A stretch of DNA of 64,000 bases from Lingula anatina (taxonomy: Eukaryota > Brachiopoda > Lingulata > Lingulida > Lingulidae): the NCBI RefSeq assembly GCF_001039355.2, contig NW_019775180.1, positions 933,460-997,459 of the forward strand, given 5' to 3'. The notes below the pieces were generated by a model. That model searched no databases and was not told where the DNA came from. It saw only the letters and a program-made list of their open reading frames with translations. Of the stretch, positions 36,301 to 47,099 are shown one piece after another. Made by a program: the position numbers and the translations under genes. Position 1 is the first letter of the stretch. Each line of letters starts with the position of its first letter.

Positions 36301-39300
36301 TTTGACCATAACATCACCTAGTGGTCAGATATCAAGCTGATGATTACCATCACCAATGGTGACTGCAAGTTTATTTTCAGTAAAATTTTCACTGCTTTTG
36401 TTTGGAGATTTTCACACATCCCATACTACACCTCCCAAGCTGGAACCTCTTCTTTTGATAAACATGTTATTTTTAGCTAAATGCTTGTTTAAGTGTTTAG
36501 AAGACATTTTTAGTGCTAAGAAAAATCACCATGCTATTATTCTGTGTCAGGCACATGATCTGCAAATGATCTGGGTCATTCACCAAGGAAAGTTGCCCTC
36601 AGTAAAGAGGTTAAATGCATAATACAACCCTCATCAAAAAACAGATATCTACACTGGCACAGTACCACTTATTTGTCATCATAATAATATTATTGGTTTT
36701 GCTTTTCCCCATGTGTAGATTTATTTTTGTGTGAAATGAAACCTTTAAAAATTTCAATAAAATAAATACTTTAAAATTTCATCTCTGAAAGTTTTTATAT
36801 AAAATTGCAGACTGACTGGAAAATTTAACTTTTGCTTAAAGACACATAAACTTTCTCATCTTTTCGTTTTAAATGATTTAGATTAAAAATTTCACCTTCA
36901 CCTCCCAAGGGTAGTAATAATAAACAATATATATTAAAGTTGGTTTTGCTTGTATATTATATCATAGTTACTTGATGCCGTATCCTTTCAACTACAACAA
37001 ATCAATATAAACCATTGACAACAAGAAACAACAGTTCGATATCTACACAATTAAATAAACATTTATGGTCAACAAGCTCAAATGATTCACTTATTTTGTC
37101 TCTGGTATTCCACTGGCAATTCATGTTATTTTTCATGAAATAGATTATCTTTCAACATTTGTTTCATGCTTCAAACCCTTGCTCTCAACAGATGTATTCA
37201 CTGGTGCAGATTGTACAGAAACAATCCACAATATGACATGTGATGAACTGGATCAACAAAAAATCAATACTATGGTTGTAGTATTTTAAAGGGATAATAA
37301 CTCTTCGTTTCGGCCAAAAAATGAATTTTCCTGGAGTTAACAACAATTTTCCCATACTTACCAATGGTTAATTAATCCATTTTTACATTCAAAGTTAGTC
37401 CCTGTTTTTTTTCATAAAAGTTTGGTTTTTTGTTAAAATCTCTTAAGAGATTTTAACAGAGTATAGCCATCAATGGAGGTCACGTGGTTTAAAGACAAGC
37501 TCAAATATCAGAATTTATAGCTATAACTGCAGTTTTTGTGGTAAAACAGAATATATCATATTTCTATGAGTTATTCACAATGTTTTTATTGTAAAATATA
37601 GATCTCATACGAAGAGTTATTATCCCTTTAATTTTCCTGGACTTGTTCATATTCATATAGGTAAAACCTCAGTCAAAATCAGTAAGATAATTTTGGTGAA
37701 TTTTGATTTTTTTTAGGTTCATCCTCCCTTCCATTGTATGCATACTGAATATTACATGTATTATCCCTACAATATTATTACTGCAGGTCTGACTTTACAG
37801 CATAAACAGCCCTCTAACTAGGCAACATTTAATTTTTGTTAGGTTTGTCATCTTTGCTATAAATAAAGAGCAGACTGATCTTTATGGATCATTATTTCAC
37901 AAACTACGACTAATCTTATGGTTTAGAGGCAGATAGCATGCAGAGAAAACTATAACCAACCTAAAAATGTTGTCATAGCAACAAATAATCTTCAATGACA
38001 CAACAGCACTTTCACAGAGGCCTCCCTAGTCTTAAGAATTTCATATTTAAGATCAATACAGTATATGCAGATCATCAAGAGTTTACCATACATAAAAGTG
38101 GCATGGCCATAAGCAAGCACAAGATTTGTTTCATACCAATCAGATTTGTTATTTTGTTTTTCAATGAATTCTTGCGACCTTGGATAGAGGCATATAGATA
38201 TAAATAAGTATAACACTTATAGCATGTCAAAAGCCAGAAAGCTGGTGACAGGGTACCTGAAGGCAATGCTATGCCTAATTTATCTTATATTCAAGTAACC
38301 TGCCCACTTAAACTGCAAAACATAGGCTATTCCTAGGGCTTTTTGTCATATGAAAAGAAAATTCAAATTTCTGATTAAAAAAAAAAAAAACATTATAACT
38401 TTCATATTTAAGATAATTGAAATCTACTGAAAGCTTATAATAGTTAACAAGTTAAAAGAATCCTCTAATAAACTTTATATCTATTCTTCTACAGACTGTC
38501 ATATTACATGATCAATCTATACTTGGAGCTTACCTAAGTGAAAAAGTTGTGTATAATATATTCAATTTTTTAACATGGTTTTCTGGATTTATAGCCAAAA
38601 CAATTACCTGTTGACTGGCATGTGTCCAGACAAAGCAACATGAATATTTTTGACATAATACTGCTATATTTGCTGTTTCCACCTCCTTTACCAGTATATT
38701 TCAACTACACAATGTAAACAAAATACATCAACATACATTTTTCAGGTTAAAGTGTCCTAAAAGCACCCTGAGCAATATGTGAATTAGGCACTGTGCTTAT
38801 GAATGCATTCTAATGTCTGTGCCCATTGCCTAACTGCATTTTCAAAATGCTAAAGTCATAAAAACATCTGATGCATGTTCAGATCATTAAATCTTCAGGT
38901 ACCTTAATCATTTCTAGCAGTCCTCATCTACATAATGTGCACAGTCTCCACTAAATGATAAAAAAACAAGTATAAATAAACAAGTATAATCTCTTGTTTT
39001 TAATGATGCCCACACAAATGGACAGAATTTATTATCAAGCACTAGGCAACATTCTGTTCTCCTTGCACTAGTAAGTCTCTGATCTCTAATGAGGCATGTC
39101 GGCCATAGTCAATGATAAATGTGCATAGTCTCCATCTGTTACATCCAGAACTGATATTTTCCCTGTCATGACCTCATAGGGTGAATGCTAGAGGTTCAGA
39201 CTAGGGTGCAAACAGGTGCTTTACAGTGCCACACTATAATCTGCTCATTATTTCACTAATTTACTCACTCATTGTAGACAAGAGCAACGAGTAACTGTCA

Positions 39301-39987
39301 GTTTATCACAGTGAAACCATAGCTTCAATAATCTTGTTAGTATCATCCTCAAAATTCTTGAAGGCTTATTGGTTAAAAAATGCAATTTTCTTCTAAAGTT
39401 ATATATAGAATGTATGGCTGTTGGACTGCAAGCTTGTGCAAAATATACAGTTAATGATTTAGTGAACTGATAACTTACACTCATGGAGTAAATATCCAAG
39501 CTATATGCCACTGACACAATTGTTTTATACCACCATCTACATAAAACTTTTTTCAGCCTGACCTTTTACAAAGACCATGATTTAAGGCCAGAATTGAACC
39601 TAAACACCATTTCCAGTACATGTTTATTAATGTCCTAACCAATTATTCACCAACTTTTTTTATTCTTATGCCACGTGAATATCTGCCTACACGTAAAAAA
39701 TGGTCAAGGTAAAAAAAAAATAATAAGAGGCATTTATGTAACAAATGATTGGCCAAATTATATCCAATTTGTTATTTATTATCGTCCAAAATTTTATTTG
39801 TAAAACACACAGGTTATGCAGTTATGACACCAGACATGATTCGACCAGTTTTAGGTCTCCCATAACCAATGCTGTCCCAATGCCAGCACAAAAGGCACAA
39901 ATTATACACTAATATTATTATAGTACTGATAGTGTACTTTTATAAATATTAAGAGGCATTTTCAAGACTTTTTTTAAGCACAAATTT

Positions 39988-40035
<48 letters not shown>

Positions 40036-43000
40036 AGGGATATTGACTGAGCAGTGGTAAACAAAAGTGTTTTAAAGTATGTACAATTCCAGTGCATTAA
40101 AAACAAAAAAAGGGAAAAGTTACAAACTCTGCTATTTTCAACTATAAGCAGGCTGTATTAATATATCTTCCTAACTTCTTGTAGCTTTGTTTATATACTA
40201 GTACTTATTCAACTGGGCCTAGCAGGTTGGTATGTATGTCAAGCATACCTGATACTCCAGACTGTTAAAAGAGGAATAACCTTTCTTTTTCTTTACTGTA
40301 CCACTGCAATTTTGATATCCAAAAGCCTTGAAGCATTCTTTATTTCTGGTCATTTAAGCTGCTTCCCAGCCAAATAATGACTTTTCCAAAGGGCTAGTCA
40401 GTCTGACATAATTTTCTAAGCCAGATGATTAAACCTGGTCAAATTAAATTTAGTCATCCATGCTAGATAAACTGATCATTCACACCACTTAAATGTGTAG
40501 TCATCTACTAAAGGCTACAGGAAAATTGCCAATGCCCGCACAGGCTACAAAATTTAATTCCACAAATATAATTAATGCCGATTGAACAGTACAAAAACTT
40601 AACAGCCACTCTTAATAGTTAATGAAAGTAATTAAACAAGCAGCAAAGCAGTAAAATGTACAGACACAGAAGGGAATAATGATGCACAAAATGAGTTATT
40701 GGACAGGCTCCACAAATTGCAACTAACAAGAGGTATCTATTTTTTTTGTTCCAGGTTACAGAGAAATTTAGTTTCAACATCTAATGGCTGCTTCTCTAGT
40801 GAAAATGTACTGAATGACCCCAAACTAAGGACAATGAAAGATGACCCCAAGTGTAACTTCTCACCATAATACCAAAGCAAATTGGCACAAACAATTTTTT
40901 TCTCACAGAAAATTGATTTTTTTTTTTTTTACAAAATTTTGATCCATTTGACCTTGAAATATAGATCAAAGGTCAAATCTAAGGTCATTTACAAAATCTC
41001 CACATATGACTTTTGGCCAGACTTCTATAGTTATTTTTACCATAATTCCTTCTGTTTGGGAAGTATTTAGCATTATGCTGGAAAAAAAAATCGAAAAAAA
41101 AATTGATTACTTCTGTAAGTTTGAAGACAAAAGGCATATCTGTTTTCCTTACAATGTGTTATTTGTACTGCATTCAATATAATATATGCTGAAAAAAAAA
41201 AACTGAATAGCTTTTGGAAAAAGGTCCATTCAAACAGTTAATCGAAATTGGCCTGCATTTTACTAATATAACAGTTTTTGACTTATCATGTTATCTCTGA
41301 AAGTGCATGGCAATACCTACGCTGACAGTGGCGACAGATGCAGGTGATGGCTATATGTACAGACACTATATGTCTGTACATAAAAAGACAATGCTTTGAC
41401 TTATTTGGCAGTATATCTTATAACACAGCAATTGTCACAAAAGATAGTGACAATAAAACAGTTTACAGTAACCTAATAACTCCTTAAAATAAATTTTAAT
41501 TTTCAATGAATTTTTAAATGCTGCAACAATAAACTTTCTCTTTTGAATCCAGTCTGAACCAACCAAATACATACCATCTCTGATTGTGGTGTACATTTCT
41601 GCAGGTGAATGTTTTTATCGTGTCTGTGTTTACTTATCCACTAAACACAGCCAAATACAGTGTACAAGTGCAAAGATTACAGATAAAGTTACCTGGCTGT
41701 TGACTGAAAGAAACAAACTATGATTGATTTGTAGGATTTTTCAGTCATGTTTTTTATTCATGTAAATGTGCGACTTCCTGACTGACTGACTGATATCTTT
41801 TCAATAAATCATTAGCATAGAATGAAAAGTATGAGCTACTCAAAAAAATATATTACTGTCGCATGCTTTAATGTGTCATTCTTACATGTGATACATGGGA
41901 AAAGGGCTGAAAACTTGTTTTGTAATGCTGAATATACACCAAACACTTAAATGTGAATTCCTCAGGCTACCACAATCAACCAAAAAAGGATGTGGTTTCT
42001 TTTTAATCTATATTCTTCAATGTATACATAAAAGTGACTGAAGGAAAAACACTTATAGCACAAGGTCACAGAAAAAACACTGTTTCTTACCATCAAAGTG
42101 ACAAAGTAAGGAAATTTTGTTTACAAGTCAAACTCCCAATGTTAACCAAACAATTTGTTTCCTAGGACTTGAGTATATAGCAACAGGCATTTCATATTAC
42201 TCAATAATGAACAACTTCATGGACAAAGGGTACAAACTAGACATTGGCTAGACAATTTCTAGAACCTAACATTTAAAAGACCATGGTGACTCTTGTATAA
42301 AGAGACCAAAGAACCTTCCAGGAAAACCTTTATTTAGAATGACAAAACTTGATCAAGGACTTTTAATTATTGCCTAAGGGAATACCTCAACTTACGAATA
42401 AGTTTGCTATGATATCAACTACATGGACATTGACTGTTCACTAAAGACAAAGCACCAAACATCACTTAATTCATTTGCTGTTATTTGTTTAGTATTTTCT
42501 TTTTTTTATCTCTGTCTTACCGAGGAATGCTTATTACAATTCAAAATATATATTGTGTGGTTAAATAATACTAAAATAACATTGAACTCCAATTTTTTCC
42601 ACATCAGACAACGATGAAAAAAGTCAATTATTATTCATTTCTGTAACCAAATTTTATGCTTAAAAGTAAGAGCACGCACATATATGGGCCCCATGAATAG
42701 TTTTCCTATCCTTTCAAGTCATCTTTTCACCCACATTCTTAATCAATACAGGAAATTCAGCTTAATTATTTATCTATTACAAAATCCCAATTTCCATGTG
42801 AAAAAATTTCACTGAAAACAGATTTCCAATTTCCTTTTTTTTCCAAAACAAAGCCATAAATCATACAAAAATACTCCATACAGTACAGCTTTTGGAAATT
42901 TTATCCGAATTAAAAATATTATGATTTAAAAGTGGCTACATTATGTAATAAGACATATTATAGGAATTGTGACTTTTGTTGGGTTATGCGGGAGCCATTC

Positions 43001-46000
43001 AGAATGGATTTAAATTGATGACTTACAATGATATCCCTTACAAGGTGAAAAACAAAGTATATTCATATATATGTGTTTAATAATTATGAAAAGTGAGAAC
43101 AAAATTCTGCCAAAATTAACAAAATTCATGAGTAATCGTTAGCTTAACCAACTGAAACCTGTGAAAATTAAAATAATACAAATTTGCAGCTGTCATTTCA
43201 AATGTTTTTCCAAATAAAATTTAGGAACCTGAAGTAACTACAAACAGCAGACAAACACCAAAAATTGCTCTGGCCAACCTGTCAATAGCATAAATGAGTG
43301 GCTGCCACTTCCCAACTTTGACCAATTGGGAAAACCTCAAGGTCATTTTTCAGTACCCCCCCCCCCACACCGTACAAAAGACACAAAGAACTATACAGAT
43401 AATGACTATCACTGGCTCTGTTTTAACAATATTATCCTGACAAAAGATAAAAACAAGAATGATAATCATCAATGCAAAATACATATTAATCTTTATTGGT
43501 TCCCTACTTTTCCCTTTGAAACTTTGCATCCTGACAGATTAAATCATCAGACACAAAGTCCATGTTTACAGGACATACAAGGCTTTGGCATTAATAATTC
43601 TAATTATCCTGGTTGGTGATGGCTCTCCTGTGAACTTTTATCTAGAACCGCCGCCCTGACCCAGGGCTATGTAGCAGTAACAAACAAGACCATTACCTTC
43701 ACGCTACTGTGAGAAAGACCCGCCCACCTCCAGCACATTGCTACACTGGACCAGGACTGGGACTCACGAGAGTTCTGGGTTCAATAAACAAGATAGTGGC
43801 CATATTTCTTCAGTATAATCATACGTCTAGACCTACCAATATACACTATAGAGCCCTTTTTGAAGTAAAAGTCAGGGTAGCTTTAGATAATAATCTCAAC
43901 CGACTCTTTTGTTATAATTTCAATCAAAATAAACTGCTCAATATTTCCAAATCGTACACACAAAAACAGATTGTTCTATATCAAACACAAAAATAATTAA
44001 ATAAAAATGTTCAAATTAATGGTTCTGTCACTACAAAGTAAAATTTCAAGTTTACACTATTTTTCAATCGCCAGCGTCCACCATGAACAGACAACACAGA
44101 CCACCAAATAACAATATAGGCTTCCTTCAATTAACCAGTCAATACTGATGACATAAACACAATCAGAAGCAATTCTACCTCAAGCGATGTTGAACAGACA
44201 TCAGTCAACTAAGTTATATAGTTGAAATCAATATTCAGTACTAAGTAGGAGACTATTCAGATAGTTCAAAAAAAGATATATACATATTTAAAAGATAATA
44301 ATAATAACAATATAGGAGGGTGGGGGCTTTCAAAGTTTCTTCTCTTTTCCTTGCTAAATACATGATCTGTTCATACAATGTACTTTTTTTTTTGTATTTA
44401 TGAAATGAAATTATTTCCTAATATTCATATTGAAATGTTTTGTGTAAAAATTATAAACTTAAGCAAAAGTTATATGTAAAAGAGATATGCCATCTATAAA
44501 ACTGCAAAATTATTTGTAAAAACACTGAAATTGAAAGCAGCTTACATAAAGCTAATTAATCAAAATAAAATATTGCATAACAGAGATATGAAATTTGACC
44601 TTTAAATTTTTTTTTGAGTTTTATTTGGGGATCAAGGCTTATGCAACATAACTATCCTGAGAAATTCAGAAGACTTTCATCTATAATACTACTACTACAG
44701 AGATATATCTATCTACAAAAAGAAAAAAAAATCACTATTATAACATCATTTCAATTTCAGACCATCTTATTTATAAACACATAAATACCTAGTGATAAGT
44801 GAATAATCATAGTATACATCTCTTGATGCCTCACATACTAAATCATTATTCAAGATTCAAACTGATAAAAATATGGAATTCAATATATTTTTATAACATT
44901 CTAAAATTACAAGGTGAAACACAACAAACAGGTCAAACAGTGAAAATTAAAAAGAGGCAAATTCATTCCTAATGAAGGGAATACAACACTTACTGTCTTA
45001 TCCTATTGACAAAGTTGAAGAGGGATTGCTACTCATATAAACTTAAACTCTGATGCTACCCCAAGATCCTTGAAACCACCCAAACTTTTTTCAATCAATA
45101 TCTATGAAAAACTCATTGCTCTTTTTGGTATTAAAACATACTGTAACTTCAAATCAGACTGCTTTATTTGTCCAAGCATTTTTATCATTTTCTAGTATCT
45201 TGTATAAGGAATAAATTGCCGTTCTGTCAAGGATAACGCAGTTAGACAGGAAACACATTTTTATAGTGTTTTGAATGAAAGTGAAGTTGACATTAGGCAT
45301 TATGAGAGAAAGCCTGCTCTACTTGAAGTAAAGGTGCGAAAGGTGACAAAAATATGTGAAATGTGTTAATGGCTTTAAAGATTAATACACCTAGAAATCT
45401 ACTGATTTGATAATTAGCTTCAATCAACAACAAAATGTAAGGATCAACACGTATATATAGGTGCTAGCCTAAACAAAAATATCCTTTTAACACTGATTAC
45501 ACCTGAACCCATAATTTTTTTAAAAATGAAAACATGATCTAAACACTTACTGAAAAACACAATGCCTTCAAATCCACACATAGATCATTCAGGGGATAAT
45601 TTACAAAGAGTTATTTAATCATTTATCATAACAGTGAGTTTGGTGTATTTTAAGTTTTCTAAGACACACTGAAGAAGAGGTGACTATCAGCCCAACCACA
45701 AGCAACAAGAACTTCTTCAGAACCTAAATTGGCAACTCAAAGAAAAAATTCTAATATATCACATTCAAAAGGGGTAAAGAAAACAAAATTAGCATTCAGA
45801 GAGGTATGCATGCAAAATACGTTAAGCCAATTTAGATTCTGGTAAAAGGCAAGTTTTTGACACTTACAACCGAATTCAGACATCTGCATGACTGTAATGA
45901 AAAAGTATATGATTGCACACAGATGATATTTATAATCAACACGTATCTTAAATGGGAAAGGACAGTAAGTATATGTGGCCTTTAAATGCTATGCAAACAA

Positions 46001-46661
46001 TATCAATACCTTTACATGTGCCAATGCATCTGTTAAGTGGCAGGGGATGGACAAAAGCACAATGTTAGTATGACCATTGCAACTGTCAAAATTTCTTTTT
46101 GATGCCCAACAATGAATTTTGGAGTAGATAAATAGCAGAATGAAATTTATTGGTAACACAAGGCAACTTCATTGGCTGAGAAGCCTCTGTATTATACCAA
46201 ATATCACAGTCTCAATCGTAAAAAACTACGTTTTTTAAAATCTAGGTTTTGATTTAAGGCATTGTCCTCTGTAACTGTATATGTCTTGAATGATTATTGT
46301 GGAAAAATCTTGTCAAAGAACAGCATAGTCGTCAGTACAGTTATAACATTTCATCTTTAAAATAATGGGCATGGATTTCTCAACTTTAAAGCAGACAGAT
46401 ATGGTCATAGAAAATGAGTATCTGGCTGTGCATACACAAAGCATGGTTGTAATTAAAATAACCAAATAAGTATGAAGATCATTCAATTGAATTAACATAC
46501 CACTGTGCGATCATCTGTACATTTGGTATTTAAATGGTAACCTTTTAATCTACCAATGGCTTCAAGTATATTTACCACTACAACTTACTTTCTTCGTCTT
46601 TTGAAGAAACCGAAGAACTTATCACCACCAGTAACAAGCAATTCAGTAAGTTTTTATACAT
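17536..46661 (-). CDS. INSR: Insulin/IGF receptor family tyrosine kinase, 24 coding exons, 1,526 aa
   Basis: Exons keep frame across 23 GT-AG introns. Order: signal peptide (1-~20); L1 (~25-185, with [15 protein letters not shown]); furin-like Cys-rich region (~186-320); L2 (~340-478); fibronectin type III domains (~479-1000) interrupted by the insert domain, whose alpha-CT helix [12 protein letters not shown] ends at residue 721; furin-type sites after R741 and R799; TM (~1011-1036); juxtamembrane NPEY (1055-1058); kinase with GQGSFG (1084-1089), Lys1111, HRDLAARN (1211-1218), DFG (1231-1233) and the YETDYY activation loop (Tyr1239, 1243, 1244). All catalytic residues are intact. It is a plasma-membrane receptor for insulin-like peptides, expected to be cleaved into alpha and beta chains and to act through IRS/PI3K. 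The tail (~1350-1526) ends near a YAHM motif. Length is similar to vertebrate receptors plus a longer insert and tail. Confidence 0.97.
18458..18592 (-). CDS. INSR: INSR exon 23: kinase C-lobe
   Basis: Residues 1274-1318; [19 protein letters not shown]. Donor GTAAGT. Confidence 0.96.
18913..19042 (-). CDS. INSR: INSR exon 22: activation loop
   Basis: Residues 1231-1273. [20 protein letters not shown], then [15 protein letters not shown]; the three tyrosines of the insulin receptor family are present. Donor GTGAGT. Confidence 0.97.
19194..19245. repeat. (GA)n microsatellite, (CU)n in the INSR pre-mRNA
   Basis: About 26 GA units in INSR intron 21, starting 27 nt from the exon 21 boundary. Confidence 0.95.
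19272..19431 (-). CDS. INSR: INSR exon 21: catalytic loop
   Basis: Residues 1178-1230; contains [20 protein letters not shown] and AARNCMV. Donor is GTAAAC (non-optimal), with a (CU)n tract 27 nt into the intron. Confidence 0.96.
19683..19880 (-). CDS. INSR: INSR exon 20: kinase alpha-C to hinge
   Basis: Residues 1112-1177. [11 protein letters not shown] carries the alpha-C Glu; the hinge is [17 protein letters not shown]. Donor GTCAGT, phase 0. Confidence 0.96.
20071..20213 (-). CDS. INSR: INSR exon 19: kinase N-lobe
   Basis: Residues 1064-1111. Contains [20 protein letters not shown] and ends at the ATP-binding VAVK. Donor GTAAGG. Confidence 0.96.
20309..20649. mobile_element. TTAA-flanked MITE-like element, copy 1
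   Basis: In INSR intron 18. Flanked by TTAA (20305-20308 and 20650-20653), with degraded terminal repeats aagataac/gttatcctt and a central imperfect palindrome gttataatctctta...; homologous along its length to 37290-37627. Non-coding. Confidence 0.8.
20699..21016. repeat. Interspersed repeat family, copy in INSR intron 18
   Basis: Starts aacaaggcagcaaagctg and aligns throughout with 28402-28716; related sequence occurs at ~40625 and in the 63-64 kb array. Confidence 0.8.
21270..21343 (-). CDS. INSR: INSR exon 18: juxtamembrane NPEY
   Basis: Residues 1039-1063; contains [11 protein letters not shown], the NPxY docking site used by IRS/Shc PTB domains in this family. Donor GTGAGT. Confidence 0.95.
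21703..21814 (-). CDS. INSR: INSR exon 17: transmembrane segment
   Basis: Residues 1002-1038. Hydrophobic run from [17 protein letters not shown] to VLFVKY. Two in-frame acceptors 9 nt apart precede the segment. Donor GTTAGT. Confidence 0.92.
22101..22281 (-). CDS. INSR: INSR exon 16: end of third FnIII domain
   Basis: Residues 942-1001; contains [17 protein letters not shown]. Donor GTGGGT. Confidence 0.93.
22429..22559 (-). CDS. INSR: INSR exon 15: third FnIII domain
   Basis: Residues 898-941; contains [20 protein letters not shown]. Donor GTATGT, phase 0. Confidence 0.93.
22795..22882 (-). CDS. INSR: INSR exon 14: end of second FnIII domain
   Basis: Residues 869-897 ([20 protein letters not shown]). 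Acceptor TTTTACAG, donor GTAAGT. CQEY and the nearby cysteine match the beta-chain N-terminal part of the family. Confidence 0.92.
23037..23475 (-). CDS. INSR: INSR exon 13: processing region with two furin-type sites
   Basis: Residues 722-868. R-L-K-R at 738-741 and R-H-K-R at 796-799 both fit R-x-K-R. Between them is a Lys/Glu-rich helical stretch. The exon then runs through a Ser/Thr/Pro-rich stretch back into an FnIII fold ([13 protein letters not shown]). Donor GTGAGT. Confidence 0.93.
23666..24432. repeat. 31-bp direct repeat flanking a block next to an ambiguous base
   Basis: caattatcattaaaataca... is identical at 23666-23696 and 24402-24432. The window's only N is at 23697, right after the first copy. 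The block between has T-rich runs and a local duplication (gacaacatcgtttttccc twice). Confidence 0.85.
24450..24651 (-). CDS. INSR: INSR exon 12: insert domain and alpha-CT helix
   Basis: Residues 655-721. A low-complexity Glu/Lys stretch, a cysteine cluster ([11 protein letters not shown]) and the alpha-CT segment [12 protein letters not shown], the conserved hormone-contact helix at the alpha-chain C-terminus. Donor GTATGA. A 31-bp direct repeat overlaps the region just outside the donor. Confidence 0.95.
24873..25043 (-). CDS. INSR: INSR exon 11: second FnIII domain
   Basis: Residues 598-654. Contains [20 protein letters not shown], then YDDRNYCID leading into the insert domain. Donor GTAAGT. 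Confidence 0.94.
25364..25539 (-). CDS. INSR: INSR exon 10: end of first FnIII domain
   Basis: Residues 539-597; contains [16 protein letters not shown] and ends YFTTRPD. Donor GTAAGT. Confidence 0.94.
25716..25769 (-). CDS. INSR: INSR exon 9: small FnIII exon
   Basis: 54 bp, residues 521-538 ([17 protein letters not shown]). Donor GTAAGT. DACSDD corresponds to the cysteine-bearing loop of the first FnIII domain, the family site of the alpha-alpha disulfide. Confidence 0.9.
26289..26351. repeat. (AT)n microsatellite
   Basis: About 31 units, ending 20 bp from INSR exon 8. Confidence 0.95.
26371..26497 (-). CDS. INSR: INSR exon 8: first FnIII domain
   Basis: Residues 479-520; ends [10 protein letters not shown], a typical FnIII strand. 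Donor GTGAGT lies about 20 bp from a (TA)n tract. Confidence 0.93.
26765..26985 (-). CDS. INSR: INSR exon 7: end of L2
   Basis: Residues 405-478. Begins [15 protein letters not shown] and includes [10 protein letters not shown]. Acceptor TGTGTAG, donor GTAAGT. Confidence 0.94.
27109..27256 (-). CDS. INSR: INSR exon 6: L2
   Basis: Residues 356-404 ([17 protein letters not shown], then SLKRIRGN). Donor GTAAGT, phase 2. Confidence 0.94.
27327..27443. repeat. Diverged tandem duplication, ~60-bp unit
   Basis: gtattca(a/g)gatt...gcag(g/a)cagtatatctaatttatta occurs at 27327 and again at 27387, within INSR intron 5. Confidence 0.75.
27568..27666 (-). CDS. INSR: INSR exon 5: start of L2
   Basis: Residues 323-355. 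Contains [15 protein letters not shown], the L2 counterpart of the L1 CTVIEG segment. Donor GTAAGT. Confidence 0.94.
27964..28144 (-). CDS. INSR: INSR exon 4: end of Cys-rich region
   Basis: Residues 263-322. Contains [10 protein letters not shown] and [10 protein letters not shown]. Donor GTAAGA. Confidence 0.95.
28402..29210. repeat. Interspersed repeat family, longest copy
   Basis: 28402-28716 matches 20699-21016; 28730-28850 matches the 63-64 kb array (gatgcaatattacataatgc); 28860-29210 contains two diverged internal units (ataacttc...ccgatca) and ends in a gacgacgacgatgacgacag tract also seen in diverged form near 41310. Confidence 0.75.
29488..29666 (-). CDS. INSR: INSR exon 3: furin-like Cys-rich region
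   Basis: Residues 203-262; dense cysteines ([20 protein letters not shown]). Acceptor TTTTAG, donor GTAAAT, phase 0 at the 3' end. Confidence 0.95.
29667..34255. other. INSR intron 2 (4.6 kb)
   Basis: No exon recognised. Includes a poly-A run at 30283-30312 and a small palindrome ttggtctaaa/tttagaccaa near 33166-33187. Nothing else notable was seen. Confidence 0.6.
34256..34789 (-). CDS. INSR: INSR exon 2: L1 domain
   Basis: Residues 25-202. Leucine-rich L1 repeats with [14 protein letters not shown] and [11 protein letters not shown], ending in the first cysteines of the Cys-rich region ([12 protein letters not shown]). Donor GTAGGT. Confidence 0.95.
37290..37627. mobile_element. TTAA-flanked MITE-like element, copy 2
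   Basis: In INSR intron 1. Termini agggataataactcttcgt and its exact reverse complement, flanked on both sides by TTAA (37286-37289, 37628-37631), with a perfect 26-bp palindrome at 37432-37457. TTAA target duplication is the piggyBac-type signature. It has no coding capacity, so it would have been mobilised in trans. Confidence 0.88.
39991..40032. repeat. (GT)n microsatellite
   Basis: 21 GT units in INSR intron 1. Confidence 0.95.
40625..41395. repeat. Interspersed repeat family, diverged copy in INSR intron 1
   Basis: Begins with a degraded aacaagcagcaaagcag; its middle (ctccacatatgacttttggc) matches 48890-48990 and its end matches 29128-29200. Confidence 0.65.
46589..46661 (-). CDS. INSR: INSR coding exon 1: signal peptide
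   Basis: Residues 1-24 plus one base: Met-Tyr-Lys, then the hydrophobic run [10 protein letters not shown], then small polar residues and KDEE. Donor GTAAGT. The phase-1 end joins exactly to exon 2, giving [10 protein letters not shown]. Intron 1 is 11.8 kb. Confidence 0.85.
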
Positions 46662-46784
46662 GATCGTTCCAATTAACTTGATTAAGTCCTTGCTTAACTG
46701 GTACAGAGTGTATGCATTTCCACGGTACTCTCATTGTCTGTGTCAGTTCGTCAGCCTACATGGCGGTCTTTTCTTTCCATAGTT
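46662..46784 (-). other. INSR 5' leader segment with four upstream AUGs
   Basis: Lies between a strong acceptor-like sequence (TTTTTTCCAG, ending at 46785) and the INSR ATG. Upstream ATGs begin at 46780, 46761, 46734 and 46717. The 46734 frame runs to a stop at 46654 and overlaps the INSR start out of frame. The acceptor implies a further 5' exon, which was not located with confidence. Confidence 0.55.
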
Positions 46785-47099
46785 CTGGAAAAAATATTTA
46801 AAGCAGCATAAATAAAATAATATGCCCATGTCAGGAGATAAACGATACCATCAAACCGGTAATGATCAGGCTGCTACATTAAAATGTGTCCATGAAACCA
46901 GACATGTCAACATCGTACTTGGTGAACTTGCCTTAAGTAAGGATAGCGTTTGAAGGTCCACCTTTCTAGGAAATTGACTCCTTGGTCATCCTGTCTTAGT
47001 GTGGTCTCCACATAGTGACCCAATTATTATTACATCTAGGTAATCGTTGCACAATTGCCTCAACAAGCTTGTTTTTCAGTACAACTGCTCTCACAAGAA

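Larger units (their letters stand above)
34790..46588. other. INSR intron 1 (11.8 kb)
   Basis: No exon recognised on either strand. Holds the TTAA-flanked element at 37290-37627, an interspersed repeat around 40625-41395, a (GT)n tract, an (ATT)n tract at about 34947-34981, and otherwise unique-looking AT-rich sequence. Confidence 0.6.

Noticed and set aside
43326-43996. Two plus-strand ORFs of 95-97 codons in INSR intron 1
   Set aside because: No domain or coding-like bias recognised; His/Thr/Asn-rich low-information sequence.
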